A DNA stretch of 27,239 bases, from positions 1 through 27,239 of the forward strand of contig NZ_DASSKM010000182.1 of the NCBI RefSeq assembly GCF_035690525.1. The letters are read 5' to 3'. The notes below the pieces were generated by a model. The model ran no database searches, was not told the origin of the DNA, and saw only the letters and a program-made list of their open reading frames with translations. Shown here piece after piece: positions 1 to 9,768 of the stretch (position 1 is its first letter; every line of letters begins with the position of its first letter). A program made the position numbers and the translations under genes. This DNA comes from Salinisphaera sp035690525 (GTDB taxonomy: Bacteria; Pseudomonadota; Gammaproteobacteria; Nevskiales; Salinisphaeraceae).

Positions 1-1
1 G

Positions 2-637
2 GCCTTTCATGCCGACGTGATCGCCACCGGCTGCCGGCCGCTGACGCTCGGCGGCGACCACACGCTCACGCTGCCGATTCTGCGCGCCGCGGCCGCCCAC
101 CACGGGCCGGTCGGGCTGATTCACGTCGATGCGCACGCCGACACCAACGAGCGGATGTTCGGCGAAGCCATCGCCCATGGCACGCCGTTCAGGCGGGCTA
201 TCGAGGAAGGTCTCGTCGATACCTCGCGCATGGTCCAGATCGGGCTGCGCGGCACCGGCTATGCCGCCGACGATTTCGATTGGGCCCGCCGGCAGGGCGT
301 GCGCGTGGTGCCCGCCGAGCAATGCTGGCACCGGAGCCTTGCGCCGTTGATGGCCGAAGTGCGCGCGCAGGTCGCCGGCGGGCCGGTCTATATCACCTTC
401 GACATCGACAGCCTCGACCCCGGTTTCGCCCCCGGCACCGGCACGGCCGAGATCGCCGGGCTCACGCCGCCGCAGGCACTCGAGATCGTGCGCGGTTGTC
501 GCGGCCTGGATCTCGTCGGCGGCGATCTGGTCGAGGTCGCGCCGCCCTACGATCCGAGCGGCAACACCGCCGTGCTGGGCGCCAACCTTCTCTACGAAAT
601 GCTTTGCGTACTGCCGGACGTGGCGTATCGCGAATGA
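2..637 (+). CDS. Ureohydrolase (agmatinase/guanidino-acid hydrolase family), 5'-truncated by window start
   Basis: The frame is open from base 2, so the gene starts before the window; about 211 C-terminal residues are visible of a family usually about 300-320 long. It carries the binuclear manganese signatures of the arginase/agmatinase fold: GGDH near the visible N-terminus, DAHADT, and DIDSLDP. These enzymes hydrolyse a guanidino group to urea plus an amine or acid. The sequence does not tell agmatine from guanidinobutyrate, guanidinopropionate or guanidine as substrate. A permease gene follows after about 50 nt on the same strand with its own Shine-Dalgarno, so co-transcription is likely, and the permease may import the substrate (inference). 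The family call is firm; the substrate is open. Confidence 0.9.
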   Translation, partial: AFHADVIATGCRPLTLGGDHTLTLPILRAAAAHHGPVGLIHVDAHADTNERMFGEAIAHGTPFRRAIEEGLVDTSRMVQIGLRGTGYAADDFDWARRQGVRVVPAEQCWHRSLAPLMAEVRAQVAGGPVYITFDIDSLDPGFAPGTGTAEIAGLTPPQALEIVRGCRGLDLVGGDLVEVAPPYDPSGNTAVLGANLLYEMLCVLPDVAYRE

Positions 638-689
638 GCCGGGCGGCCGGTGCGCGCGGGACACGACACATACAAGATAAGGGGAGAAG

Positions 690-2112
690 ATGGATTCGCT
701 AAAAAACGACAGCGCGCCGGCGACGGGCCGCGGCCGGGTGGTCGAGGTACGCTCGATCGATTATGTGCCGAAGGCCGAGCGCCACGGCAAGGTTTGGCAC
801 CAGGGCCCGTTCTGGTTCACCGGCAATTTTGTGCTCACGACAATGGTGACCGGTTTTGTCGGGCCGTCGATGGGTCTTGGCGTCGGCTGGAGCGTGCTCG
901 CGGTCGTGCTGGGCGCCGCTTTCGGCACCTTCTTCATGGCGTTTCATGCCAACCAGGGGCCGCGGCTGGGCCTGCCGCAGATGATTCAGTCGCGGGCCCA
1001 GTTCGGCTCGCGCGGGGCGATCCTGCCGTTCGCCGCGACCGTGTTCGTCTACTGCGGCTTCAACGTATTCAACGTCATTCTGGCCACCGAAGCATTGCAA
1101 ATCGTGCTGCCCGGCGGGCCGCTGTTCTGGTATCCGTTTTTGGTGCTGCTGGCGATCGGCATCGCGGTCGTCGGCCACGATCTGCTGCATTTCGTACAGC
1201 GCTGGCTGACGCCGATCCTGATCGTCGTGTTCGCGGTGCTGACCATCGGCGCATTGATGATGCACGGGGTCGCGGCTACGCACGATCCGGGCGCCGGCTG
1301 GGCCGTGTTTCTCGTGCAGTTTTCGGCCGCGGCCGGTTACCAGATCAGTTATGCCGTGTATGTTTCGGATTATTCGCGTTATCTACCGCGCAACGTCTCG
1401 TCGCGGGGCGTGATTTCCTGGACCTATTTGGGCGCGGGTGGCTCCGCGATCTGGCTCATGTCGCTGGGCGCGTTTCTGGCCGCGGCGCTGCCGCATCCGG
1501 AAGCCATCGGCAGCTTGCGGATGGTCGGCAACGAGTTGCTGCCGGGCTTCGGCACCGGCGTTGATCAGCGTGATGGCGGTGAACATGTACGGCGCGATGC
1601 TCACCGGCATCAGCACTATCGACGCCTATCGTCCGGTGCGGCCGACGATCACGATACGCGTGATCGGTATCGTGCTATTCGGCGCGGTCGCGACCGCGGT
1701 GGCGCTCGTCATTCCCGACAGCTATCTGGGCAGTTTCAACAACTTTGTGATTCTGATGCTGTATTTCCTGGTGCCTTGGACGGCCGTGAATCTGATCGAT
1801 TTCTATATCGTGCGCCACGGCCGCTACGCCATCACCGAAATCTTCAACCCGGCCGGTATCTACGGCCAGTGGTCGTGGCGGGGTATGCTGGCCTACGGCG
1901 CCGGCTTTCTGGCGATGATCCCATTCTTCGATATTTCCTTTTACACCGGTACGGTCACCCGGTGGCTGGGCGGGGCCGACATCTCGTTTCTCGTCGGGCT
2001 TGTCGTCGCGGGCGGTTTATACTGGTGCCTGGCGTCGGGCATCGATACGGCCGCGGAGAAGCGCGCGATCGCCGCTTCCGACCGCGCGCTGGCCGAGCGC
2101 AAGGGCGGCTGA
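690..2112 (+). pseudogene. NCS1-family purine/cytosine/allantoin-type permease, interrupted by a frameshift near 1560
   Basis: ATG at 690 follows AAGGGGAG. The first frame reads a typical NCS1 N-terminus (RSIDYVPKAERHGKVWHQGP, then GNFVLTTMVTGFVGPS and MAFHANQGPRLGLPQMIQSR) with several membrane segments up to about base 1560. There it runs into non-homologous residues (VDQRDGG). The family sequence resumes one frame over as ISVMAVNMYGAMLTGIST and continues with hydrophobic segments to the TGA at 2110-2112. Joined, the product is about 474 residues, slightly short of the usual 480-500. The shift needs one extra base or a deletion of 2 modulo 3. From memory of the family, several residues seem missing between PGFGT and ISVMAVN, so a deletion of about 20 nt fits better than a single-base error (inference). 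The transporter is a 12-TM inner-membrane symporter, probably inactive if the shift is real. Confidence 0.8.
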
Positions 2113-2172
2113 GCGCGGGTTTCGTTTATGAGCAATTTTTGATCAGGGCGGGCGTTTCGTGTCGAGGCCGCG

Positions 2173-2391
2173 GTGAATCCACAGGATCTGGAAAAACTGG
2201 TCACGCGCACCATGCCGTTCGGCAAATACGAAGGGCGGCTGATCGCCGACTTGCCCGGCGGCTATCTGACTTGGTTCGCGCGGCAAGGCTTTCCCGCCGG
2301 CGAACTCGGCCGGCTGCTGGCGCTGATGTACCAGATCGACCACAACGATCTGCGCGGATTGCTTGCGCCGTTGCGTCGCGCAGACCGCTAA
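2173..2391 (+). CDS. DUF3820 family small protein
   Basis: A 72-residue protein starting at GTG 2173, six bases after GAGG. It contains the family core: MPFGKYEGRLIADLPGGYL, then WFARQGFPAGELGRLLALMYQI. The family is common in Gammaproteobacteria and is sometimes labelled 'putative quorum-sensing-regulated virulence factor'; its biochemical role is unknown. No signal peptide or membrane segment is seen. It lies 60 nt after the broken permease and is convergent with the ribulokinase gene. Length matches the family. Confidence 0.85.
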   Translation: MNPQDLEKLVTRTMPFGKYEGRLIADLPGGYLTWFARQGFPAGELGRLLALMYQIDHNDLRGLLAPLRRADR

Positions 2392-2412
2392 GACCCGGAC
2401 CACAGCCGGGGC

Positions 2413-2434
2413 GATACGGGCGCTCGCCCGTGTC
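2413..2434. terminator. Stem-loop between convergent genes, possible bidirectional terminator
   Basis: GATACGGGC (2413-2421) pairs with GCCCGTGTC (2426-2434) around a four-base loop, with one G-T wobble. It lies in the 55-nt gap between the DUF3820 gene and the end of the ribulokinase gene. Only a weak T-rich stretch (CTCTTTC) follows on the plus strand, so intrinsic termination is plausible but not certain. Confidence 0.4.
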
Positions 2435-2446
2435 CGGCGCGCTCTT

Positions 2447-4063
2447 TCAGTCGGTTTTGGCCATGATTGCCCGGTAGGCCAGCTGGTCGGCGTGCAGGGC
2501 CCGATAGACGCGGTATTTGGCGTCGTGAAAAGCACGGCGCTCGGCACGCGGTTCGATCACGCGATCGGTCGCGCTCATCGCGACGGCGGCGGCGCGTAGG
2601 TCGGGCTGATCGCCACAGGCGGCGACCGCCAGCATGGCGCTGCCCAGCAGCACGGTCTCGGTTTCGGCCGGCAGTTCGATCGGCAGGTCGATCGCGTCGG
2701 CGGTCTCGGCCAGCCAGCGCTCGTTCTTGAGGATGCCGCCGCACAGCCGCAGCCGCGTCACTTGATGTCCGTTCTCGTTGAGCGCTTCCACGATATGGCG
2801 CGTGCCGTAGGACACGGCTTGCAAGGTGGCCAGATAGCGCAGCGCGAGATCGTCGATGCTCTCGGCCAGCGTCAATCCGGTCGCGATGCCGGTCAGCGAG
2901 GCGTCGGCCAGCGGCGAGCGGTTGCCGTGGTGATAGTCGAGCACATGAATATTTCGTGTCAGCGCGGCGCCGCCGGCTTCGGCCTCCATGGCGTCGAGGC
3001 GGGCGTTGAGCACGTCGAAATGGTTCGTGCCCTGTTCCTTCGCTTCGGCCATAAGCGCGTCGCAGGCCGCATGGTCGCGGATCACGTGGTCGATCAGGGC
3101 GCCGACCGCGCTTTGCCCGCCTTCGTTGATCCAGCCGTCGGGCAGCACCGCGCCCCAGTACGGTCCCCATACGCCGGGCACGAAGCAGGGCTCGCGCGAG
3201 AAGGCGATATGGCAGGTCGAAGTGCCGGCGATCACCGCCAGACTGCCCTCGGGATCGTCGCCGAGCATGCCGAGCGCGCCGGCGTGCGCGTCGATCAGCC
3301 CGGTGGCGACCGTGATCTCGCCGGTCAGGCCGAAAGCCTCGGCCACGCCCGGGTCGAGCGGCCCGGCCGGCGCGCCCGGCTCGCGGATCGGCCCCGCCAT
3401 CAGCGGCTTGTCGAATAGGGATCCGAGGCCGATCTCGACCAGCAGATCGGTCGGCCAACGCTCCTCGTGGGCCAGATACAGCCATTTGCAGACCTGGGTG
3501 CATACGCTCTTCGCGGGCGCGTGCTCGCCGTCCAGTCCGCCGGTCGCGCGGGCCGCCATATAATCGGCCAAATCGAGGAAGATCGCGGCGCGTTCGTACT
3601 GATCGGGCCGGTTGCGCGCCAGCCACGACAGCTTGGGCAGTTCCAGTTCGGGGCTGACCTGGCCGCCGATATAGCGCAGCGCCTCGTGGTCGGTGGCCGC
3701 GATCTCCCGCGCCTCGGCGCTGGCGCGATGATCCATCCACATCACGATATTCTGCGCATCGTCCTCGGTCGGCGAAATCGAGACCGGTGTTCCGTCGGCG
3801 CCGAGCGCGACCAGCGAGCAGGTCGCGTCGAATCCGATCGCCCGCACGCTGTCGGCCGCGATGCCGGCGGCCTCGACCGATTCGCGTACCGCGGCCACGC
3901 AGGCATTCCAGATGTCGTCGCTGGACTGCTCGACGAAATCCGGCTTCGGCCGGAACTGAGCGATCGGCCGGGCGGCCTGGGCCAGACAACGGCCGGCGCC
4001 GTCGAAAATACCGGCTCGCACGCTGGCCGAGCCGACGTCGATACCGAGATAGTGCGCGCTCAT
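2447..4063 (-). CDS. rbtK: FGGY-family pentulose kinase, probable D-ribulokinase
   Basis: A 538-residue FGGY kinase. ATG at 4063 lies about 7 bases after GAGGAG. The N-terminal phosphate-binding motif is GIDVGSASVRAGIFD (residues about 7-21). GFDATCSLVAL is typical of the YpCarbK/D-ribulokinase subgroup. The second phosphate motif is VIAGTSTCHI, and the C-terminal adenosine motif is CGGILKNERWLAETAD. Length suits the 'FGGY-family pentulose kinase' group. It would phosphorylate D-ribulose to D-ribulose 5-phosphate in the cytoplasm, which is what the ribitol dehydrogenase at 7960 needs next. It is transcribed divergently from the importer operon across a 252-nt control region with a LacI-type operator. 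Subfamily is fairly secure; D-ribulose specificity rests on motif plus context. Confidence 0.88.
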   Translation of the reverse strand: MSAHYLGIDVGSASVRAGIFDGAGRCLAQAARPIAQFRPKPDFVEQSSDDIWNACVAAVRESVEAAGIAADSVRAIGFDATCSLVALGADGTPVSISPTEDDAQNIVMWMDHRASAEAREIAATDHEALRYIGGQVSPELELPKLSWLARNRPDQYERAAIFLDLADYMAARATGGLDGEHAPAKSVCTQVCKWLYLAHEERWPTDLLVEIGLGSLFDKPLMAGPIREPGAPAGPLDPGVAEAFGLTGEITVATGLIDAHAGALGMLGDDPEGSLAVIAGTSTCHIAFSREPCFVPGVWGPYWGAVLPDGWINEGGQSAVGALIDHVIRDHAACDALMAEAKEQGTNHFDVLNARLDAMEAEAGGAALTRNIHVLDYHHGNRSPLADASLTGIATGLTLAESIDDLALRYLATLQAVSYGTRHIVEALNENGHQVTRLRLCGGILKNERWLAETADAIDLPIELPAETETVLLGSAMLAVAACGDQPDLRAAAVAMSATDRVIEPRAERRAFHDAKYRVYRALHADQLAYRAIMAKTD

Positions 4064-4192
4064 ATGGGTTCTCCTCGCGGTGCGGATGACAAGACGAGCG
4101 CCTTGGAGGGCGATCGGGCAACTACTCTGCCGTGTTCGCGGTGGCCGCGCTCGTGTTGCGCGTTCGACTTTAGTCTTTAATCCAAAAGGTCG

Positions 4193-4198
4193 ATTGTA
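4193..4198 (-). promoter_or_regulatory. Candidate -10 box for the ribulokinase gene
   Basis: TACAAT on the minus strand lies about 130 nt upstream of the kinase start. The matching -35 position (CGTTAG, 17 nt away) is poor and overlaps the AACGTTAA repeat, which would suit a repressed or activator-dependent promoter. Confidence 0.3.
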
Positions 4199-4216
4199 CG
4201 GCTCAGAATAGAGGAC

Positions 4217-4242
4217 TAACGTTAAATGACAACGTTAACATT
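4217..4242. promoter_or_regulatory. LacI-type operator(s) in the ribitol divergent promoter
   Basis: AATGACAACGTTAACATT (4225-4242) is an 18-bp imperfect palindrome, 14 of 18 positions symmetric, centred on CG as in LacI-family operators. A second core, TAACGTTA (4217-4224), abuts it, so the 8-mer AACGTTAA occurs at 4218 and again at 4231. The AT-rich site sits between the divergent kinase and importer genes. The LacI-family protein encoded at 8703-9752 is the obvious candidate ligand (inference). Confidence 0.6.
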
Positions 4243-4315
4243 AATGATTGCGTTGTCGATTTATGTAGATGGCAAACAGATATTGTCCGATAGCACCTAA
4301 ACCGAGGAGATGACC

Positions 4316-5272
4316 ATGCCAGACATAGCTCACCGTTCCCTACGCCGGGCGTTAGCCATCGCGCTATTGCCCTTGGCCGCGATCGCGCTGCCCGCCGCGG
4401 CCGCCGATGACAACAACAAGCCGGACGACCAGCTCGTCGTCGGCATGTCGTTTCAGGAATTGAACAACCCGTACTTCGTGACCATGCAGAAGGCGCTGCA
4501 GGACGCGATCGACAAGATGGGCGCCCGACTGATCGTGACCGACGCTCATCATAATATCTCCAAGCAGGTCAGCGACGTCGAGGACATGATCCAGCGCGGC
4601 ATCGATATTCTGCTGCTGAACCCGACCGACACCGTGGGCGCTCAGTCGGCAGTGGTATCGGCGAAGAACGCGGGTGTTCCGGTAGTCGCGGTCGATGCTC
4701 AGGCGGAAGGCCCGATATCCGGCTTCGTCGGCTCGAAAAACTTCAAGGCCGGCTACCTGTCCTGCCAGTATTTGGCCAAGAGCCTGAACGGCAAGGGCAA
4801 AGTGGCGATTTTGAACGGTATTCCCGTGACGCCGATCCTGCAGCGCGTCAAGGGCTGCAAGAAAGCCCTCGGCGAGGCCGAGGGTATCCAACTGGTGGCT
4901 GAGCAAAACGGCCACCAAGAACGCAATGCGGCCATGCAGGCGACGCAGAACATGATCACGGCGCATCCGGATCTGGATGGGCTGTTCAGCGTCAACGACG
5001 GCGGCACGCTCGGCGCGTTGGTGGCGGTCAATTCGTCCGGCAAGGATATCAAGGTCGCCAGCATCGACGGTATTCCCGAGGCGATTAAAAAGATGCAGGA
5101 GCCGAATTCAGCGCTCGTGGTCGATGTGGCCCAGCATCCGGGCAAGATGGTCGTACAAGCGCTTCATTTGGCGGTGAAGAAATATCGCGGCGAAGACAGC
5201 CCGAAGAAGATTCCGGTGGATGTCACCGTGGTAACGCAGGACAACGCCGACGATTTCCATTGGAGTTATTGA
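4316..5272 (+). CDS. Sugar/polyol ABC transporter periplasmic binding protein (RbsB-like), probable ribitol uptake
   Basis: A 318-residue periplasmic-binding protein of the RbsB/Peripla_BP_4 class. ATG 4316 is preferred over ATG 4310, because GAGGAG (4304-4309) touches 4310 but lies six bases from 4316. A signal peptide is evident: a basic start, then ALAIALLPLAAIALPAAA, with cleavage near residue 30. The mature protein begins the fold with VVGMSFQELNNPYFVTMQKAL and includes DTVGAQSAVVSAKNAGVPVVAVD and LFSVNDGGTLGALVAV. Two cysteines (SCQYLAK and KGCKKAL) could form a disulfide. It heads an operon with ATPase, permease and ribitol dehydrogenase genes, so ribitol or a related pentitol is the likely ligand (inference). 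Confidence 0.92.
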   Translation: MPDIAHRSLRRALAIALLPLAAIALPAAAADDNNKPDDQLVVGMSFQELNNPYFVTMQKALQDAIDKMGARLIVTDAHHNISKQVSDVEDMIQRGIDILLLNPTDTVGAQSAVVSAKNAGVPVVAVDAQAEGPISGFVGSKNFKAGYLSCQYLAKSLNGKGKVAILNGIPVTPILQRVKGCKKALGEAEGIQLVAEQNGHQERNAAMQATQNMITAHPDLDGLFSVNDGGTLGALVAVNSSGKDIKVASIDGIPEAIKKMQEPNSALVVDVAQHPGKMVVQALHLAVKKYRGEDSPKKIPVDVTVVTQDNADDFHWSY

Positions 5273-5301
5273 TCGACGGGTCAAGTCACGATAAGAAGGT
5301 T

Positions 5302-5337
5302 ACGAGGCGCGGCCGGTTGATTACCGCCGCGCCTCGT
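5302..5337 (+). other. Strong intra-operon stem-loop after the binding-protein gene
   Basis: ACGAGGCGCGGC (5302-5313) pairs perfectly with GCCGCGCCTCGT (5326-5337), and GGT/ACC inside the loop can extend the stem past one bulged C. Only a short GTTTGG follows, so it is a weak or partial terminator, or a 3'-stabilising structure. It ends five bases before the Shine-Dalgarno of the ATPase gene (GGAGGAGG, 5343-5350). Such elements often let the binding protein be made in excess over membrane subunits. Confidence 0.7.
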
Positions 5338-5356
5338 TTGGCGGAGGAGGTTGCCG

Positions 5357-6897
<1,541 letters not shown>

Positions 6898-6901
<4 letters not shown>

Positions 6902-7884
6902 CCGACACCAGCCGAGATGCCGCCATTAGTGCCCCGCGCCGTAAGCGCGCGCCCGCTTGGCAACGCGCGCTGCACTCGCCGATGTTCTACCCGCTGCTGG
7001 GGTTCATCGCCGTATTCATTCTCATGGCGCTGCTGAACGACCGTTTTCTGGACATCAATAATCTGGAAAACGTGGCCCGCCAGGGCACGGTGATCGGCAT
7101 TATCGCCGTGGGCATGAGCTTTGCCATCTTCACGGGCGGTATCGACCTGTCGGTCGGCCCGGTGATGGCGCTGTCAGGCACGATCATGGCCGGTTTGATG
7201 GTGGGCGGCTGGCCGGCCCCGATCGCCATTGCCGCCGGGATTTGCGTCGGTGCTCTGCTCGGTGCGTTCAACGGCTTCTGCGTGGCTTTCGGCCGTATGC
7301 CGCCGATTATCGTAACGCTGGCGATGATGGGGGCCGCCCACGGGCTGGCGCTGATTTATACCGGCGGTTATCCGATCTCGGGGCTGCCTTCCTGGTTCTC
7401 ATGGTTCGGCCGCGGCAACGTATTGGGCCTGGATGCGCCGGTCCTGATTATGCTTCTGGTCTACGCCGTGGCCTATATCGTGCTGCACCACACCGCCTTT
7501 GGCCGTTACGTCTATGCCGTGGGCGGCAACGAGGAAGCCACCCGTCTGACCGGCATCCGCGTGCCGCGCACCAAGATGCTGGTGTACGCGATCAGCGGGC
7601 TCACCGCGGCGATTTCCGGGCTCGTGATCACGTCGCGTTTGATGAGCGGCCAACCCAGTATCGGCATCGGTTTCGAACTGGACGCGATCGCCGCCGTCGT
7701 CCTTGGCGGCGCCTCCATCGCGGGCGGCCGCGGTGTGATCGTCGGCACGTTGGTCGGCGCCATGCTGCTGGCGATCCTCAACAACGGCCTGAATCTGATG
7801 GGCGTGTCGTCCTATCTTCAGGACGTGATCAAGGGCGGCATCATCCTGCTCGCGGTTTATATCGGTCGCGGGCGCGAAGCCTAG
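6898..7884 (+). CDS. Sugar ABC transporter permease (RbsC-like)
   Basis: A 328-residue integral membrane permease of the BPD_transp_2/RbsC family. The start overlaps the ATPase stop by four bases, with GAGGAA just upstream. Many hydrophobic segments are visible, with family landmarks NLENVARQGTVIGIIAVGMS, GGIDLSVGPVMALSG, VYAVGGNEEATRLTGI and AVVLGGASIAGGRGVIVGT. Length is typical. It should form a homodimeric channel with the ATPase at 5357 and the binding protein at 4316. The next gene, a ribitol dehydrogenase, starts 75 nt later on the same strand, which gives the main clue to the transported substrate. Confidence 0.94.
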
Positions 7885-7959
7885 GTCGAATGCAATCATT
7901 CAGCGCGGCCATGCTTATCAATGTTCAACGATGACTCAGTCCAATTGGAGAAACGAGAT

Positions 7960-8688
7960 ATGACGAACGACCTGCAGGGCAAGACCGCCGCGGTGACGGG
8001 TGCGGCCTCCGGTATCGGCTGGGCGAGCGCGCAGGCGATGCTCGATGCCGGCGCAACGGTGGTTCTGGTCGATCGCGACGAGGCCGCCTTGAACGAAGTC
8101 CGACAGGGCTACGGCGAGCGCGCCATTCCACTGGTCATCGACCTGCTGGACGCGGCGCAGTGCGCGTCCCTGCTCACGGGTATTCTCGAAAAAGTCGATC
8201 ATCTCGACATTTTTCACGCCAATGCCGGTACCTATATCGGCGGCGACTTCATGGACACCGACGAAGCCACGATCGATCGCATGCTGAATCTGAACGTCAA
8301 CGTGGTCATGAAGAATGTACGCAACATCTTGCCGCACCTGATCGAGCGCGGCACGGGCGATATCGTCGTCACCTGCTCCGTGGCCGGGCATCACCCGGTG
8401 TGGTGGGAACCGGTTTATGCGTCTTCCAAATGGGCCATCAACTGCTTCGTGCAGACGATCCGGCGGCAGGTGATCAAGCACGGCATCCGGGTCGGGGAAG
8501 TCGCGCCCGGCCCGGTCAGCAGTGCGCTGCTCAAGGACTGGCCCGAGGAGAATCTGCGCAAGGCCAAGGAGTCCGGCAGCCTGATCGAGCCCAAGGAGGT
8601 GGCCGACGCGATCATGTTCATGTTGACCCGGCCACGCAACGTCACGATTCGCGATGTGGTTGTGCTGCCGACCAATTTTGATATGTGA
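7960..8688 (+). CDS. rbtD: Ribitol 2-dehydrogenase (SDR family)
   Basis: A 242-residue classical SDR. ATG 7960 is preferred over an in-frame ATG at 7921 because GGAG lies nine bases before it and homology begins at GKTAAVTGAASGIG. The nucleotide motif is TGAASGIG near residues 13-20; NAG lies in IFHANAGTYIGGDF; the catalytic Ser is in VVTCSVAG and Tyr/Lys in EPVYASSKWA. The sequence follows the Klebsiella ribitol dehydrogenase pattern from memory: DIFHANAG, the W-E-P-VY segment, VRVG-type strand, APGPVSSALLKDWP, and a C-terminus RNVTIRDVVVLPTNFDM in place of the usual SDR tail. It oxidises ribitol to D-ribulose with NAD. Last gene of the importer operon. Confidence 0.88.
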   Translation: MTNDLQGKTAAVTGAASGIGWASAQAMLDAGATVVLVDRDEAALNEVRQGYGERAIPLVIDLLDAAQCASLLTGILEKVDHLDIFHANAGTYIGGDFMDTDEATIDRMLNLNVNVVMKNVRNILPHLIERGTGDIVVTCSVAGHHPVWWEPVYASSKWAINCFVQTIRRQVIKHGIRVGEVAPGPVSSALLKDWPEENLRKAKESGSLIEPKEVADAIMFMLTRPRNVTIRDVVVLPTNFDM

Positions 8689-8702
8689 CGCGCGGGCCGC
8701 GA

Positions 8703-9752
8703 CTATTCGACCAACGTGCCGCGTACGGTGACCGTCTGCCGTGGTAGTTCCGGATCGGTAACACGTTCGAGCAGCAGCTCCAGCGCCTGCCTGCCCGCAT
8801 GGAAGCCGTCGTGCACCACGCAGGGTACGCGGATATCGAAGATATCCAGATAGGGTAGGCGGTCGATACTGATCACGCTCGGCGTATCCGGCGCGATGCC
8901 GTGCGATTTCATCGCCTGCAGTGCGCCCAGCGTGATCAACTGGTTCATGCCGAAGATCGCGCGCGGTATGCCGTTGTTCTCGATATAGGCGCCGACCTGA
9001 TCGCGGGTCGATTCCAGCGTATAGTCGCCCCACAGGACAACGGTATCGATGCCGTGCCCGCTTTCCGCGAGCGTGCTCTGCACACCGGCCAGTCGCGCGC
9101 GCGAGATGATCGAATGCTCCGGCCCGGCCGCCACCAGCAAGCGCGAGGGCCCGCCCGGCGGTGCGGCCTGCCCCGTGAACACGCGCTTGAGCAGGTGCGT
9201 GGCCACGCACTGGCCGGCCCAGACGTTGTCCAGCACCACCGAACTGAAACCCGCGTTGTAGAGCGTACGATCGAGCTGGACCACGGCCATGTCGCTGTTA
9301 TGCAGCCGTTCGATATAATCCGGGGCGTAGTCCGGTTGGTCCGAGACCGGCGAAAGAATGATGCCGGCCGCCTGATAGCTCAGCAGCGTCTCGATCGCGT
9401 TGGCTTCCAGCCACGCCTCGCCGTCGGTGTCGAACAGCAGAATGGCGTAGTTGTGCTGCTTGGCGTGGCGCGAGATCGCCTTGATCATCTCGGCGTAGAA
9501 CGGGTTGTCCACGCTGGCGGTGACGATGCCGATCAGCCGGCTCTTGCTGTGCTTCAGTCCGCGCGCGAAGGCGTTGGGCACGTAGCCGAGTTCGCTGGCC
9601 GCCGCCTCGATCCTCGAGCGCGTTTCCGGTTTGACCATCTCCGGCCGGTTGAGCGCGCGCGAGACCGTAATGTTGGTCAGGCCCACGCGGGCGGCGACGT
9701 CGGCGATGGTCACGCGGCGGTTCTTGGACATGAAGCGGCGTCGTTCGGACAT
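8703..9752 (-). CDS. LacI-family transcriptional regulator
   Basis: A 349-residue repressor with an N-terminal LacI helix-turn-helix (VTIADVAARVGLTNITVSRALNRPEMV), a hinge (ELGYVPNAFARGLK) and a periplasmic-binding-like effector domain (IGIVTASVDNPFYAEMIKAI onward). The start could be ATG 9752 or ATG 9731; neither has a clear Shine-Dalgarno. It is convergent with ribitol dehydrogenase (14-nt gap) and lies 16 nt downstream of the efflux-pump gene on the same strand, so it may share that transcript. The probable target is the AACGTT-centred palindrome at 4225-4242 (inference). Effector unknown; ribitol or ribulose would fit. Confidence 0.9.
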   Translation of the reverse strand: MSERRRFMSKNRRVTIADVAARVGLTNITVSRALNRPEMVKPETRSRIEAAASELGYVPNAFARGLKHSKSRLIGIVTASVDNPFYAEMIKAISRHAKQHNYAILLFDTDGEAWLEANAIETLLSYQAAGIILSPVSDQPDYAPDYIERLHNSDMAVVQLDRTLYNAGFSSVVLDNVWAGQCVATHLLKRVFTGQAAPPGGPSRLLVAAGPEHSIISRARLAGVQSTLAESGHGIDTVVLWGDYTLESTRDQVGAYIENNGIPRAIFGMNQLITLGALQAMKSHGIAPDTPSVISIDRLPYLDIFDIRVPCVVHDGFHAGRQALELLLERVTDPELPRQTVTVRGTLVE

Positions 9753-9768
9753 GAAAATAAATAACCGT

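Noticed and set aside
1545..1585. Programmed ribosomal frameshifting in the NCS1 permease
   Set aside because: No slippery heptamer, downstream pseudoknot or internal Shine-Dalgarno is visible at the junction, and the family does not need a frameshift.
2388..4121. Long minus-strand open frame (577 codons) overlapping the ribulokinase gene
   Set aside because: Its translation is arginine/proline-rich with no motifs, while the other frame encodes a complete FGGY kinase. It is a GC-skew shadow.
7888..7901. GAATG-CAAT-CATTC hairpin between permease and ribitol dehydrogenase genes
   Set aside because: Only five base pairs and not followed by T residues; too weak to call.
7919..7928. ATGTTCAA as a possible SorC half-site before ribitol dehydrogenase
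   Set aside because: No partner half-site is found at the 20-nt spacing on either side, so a chance match is likely.
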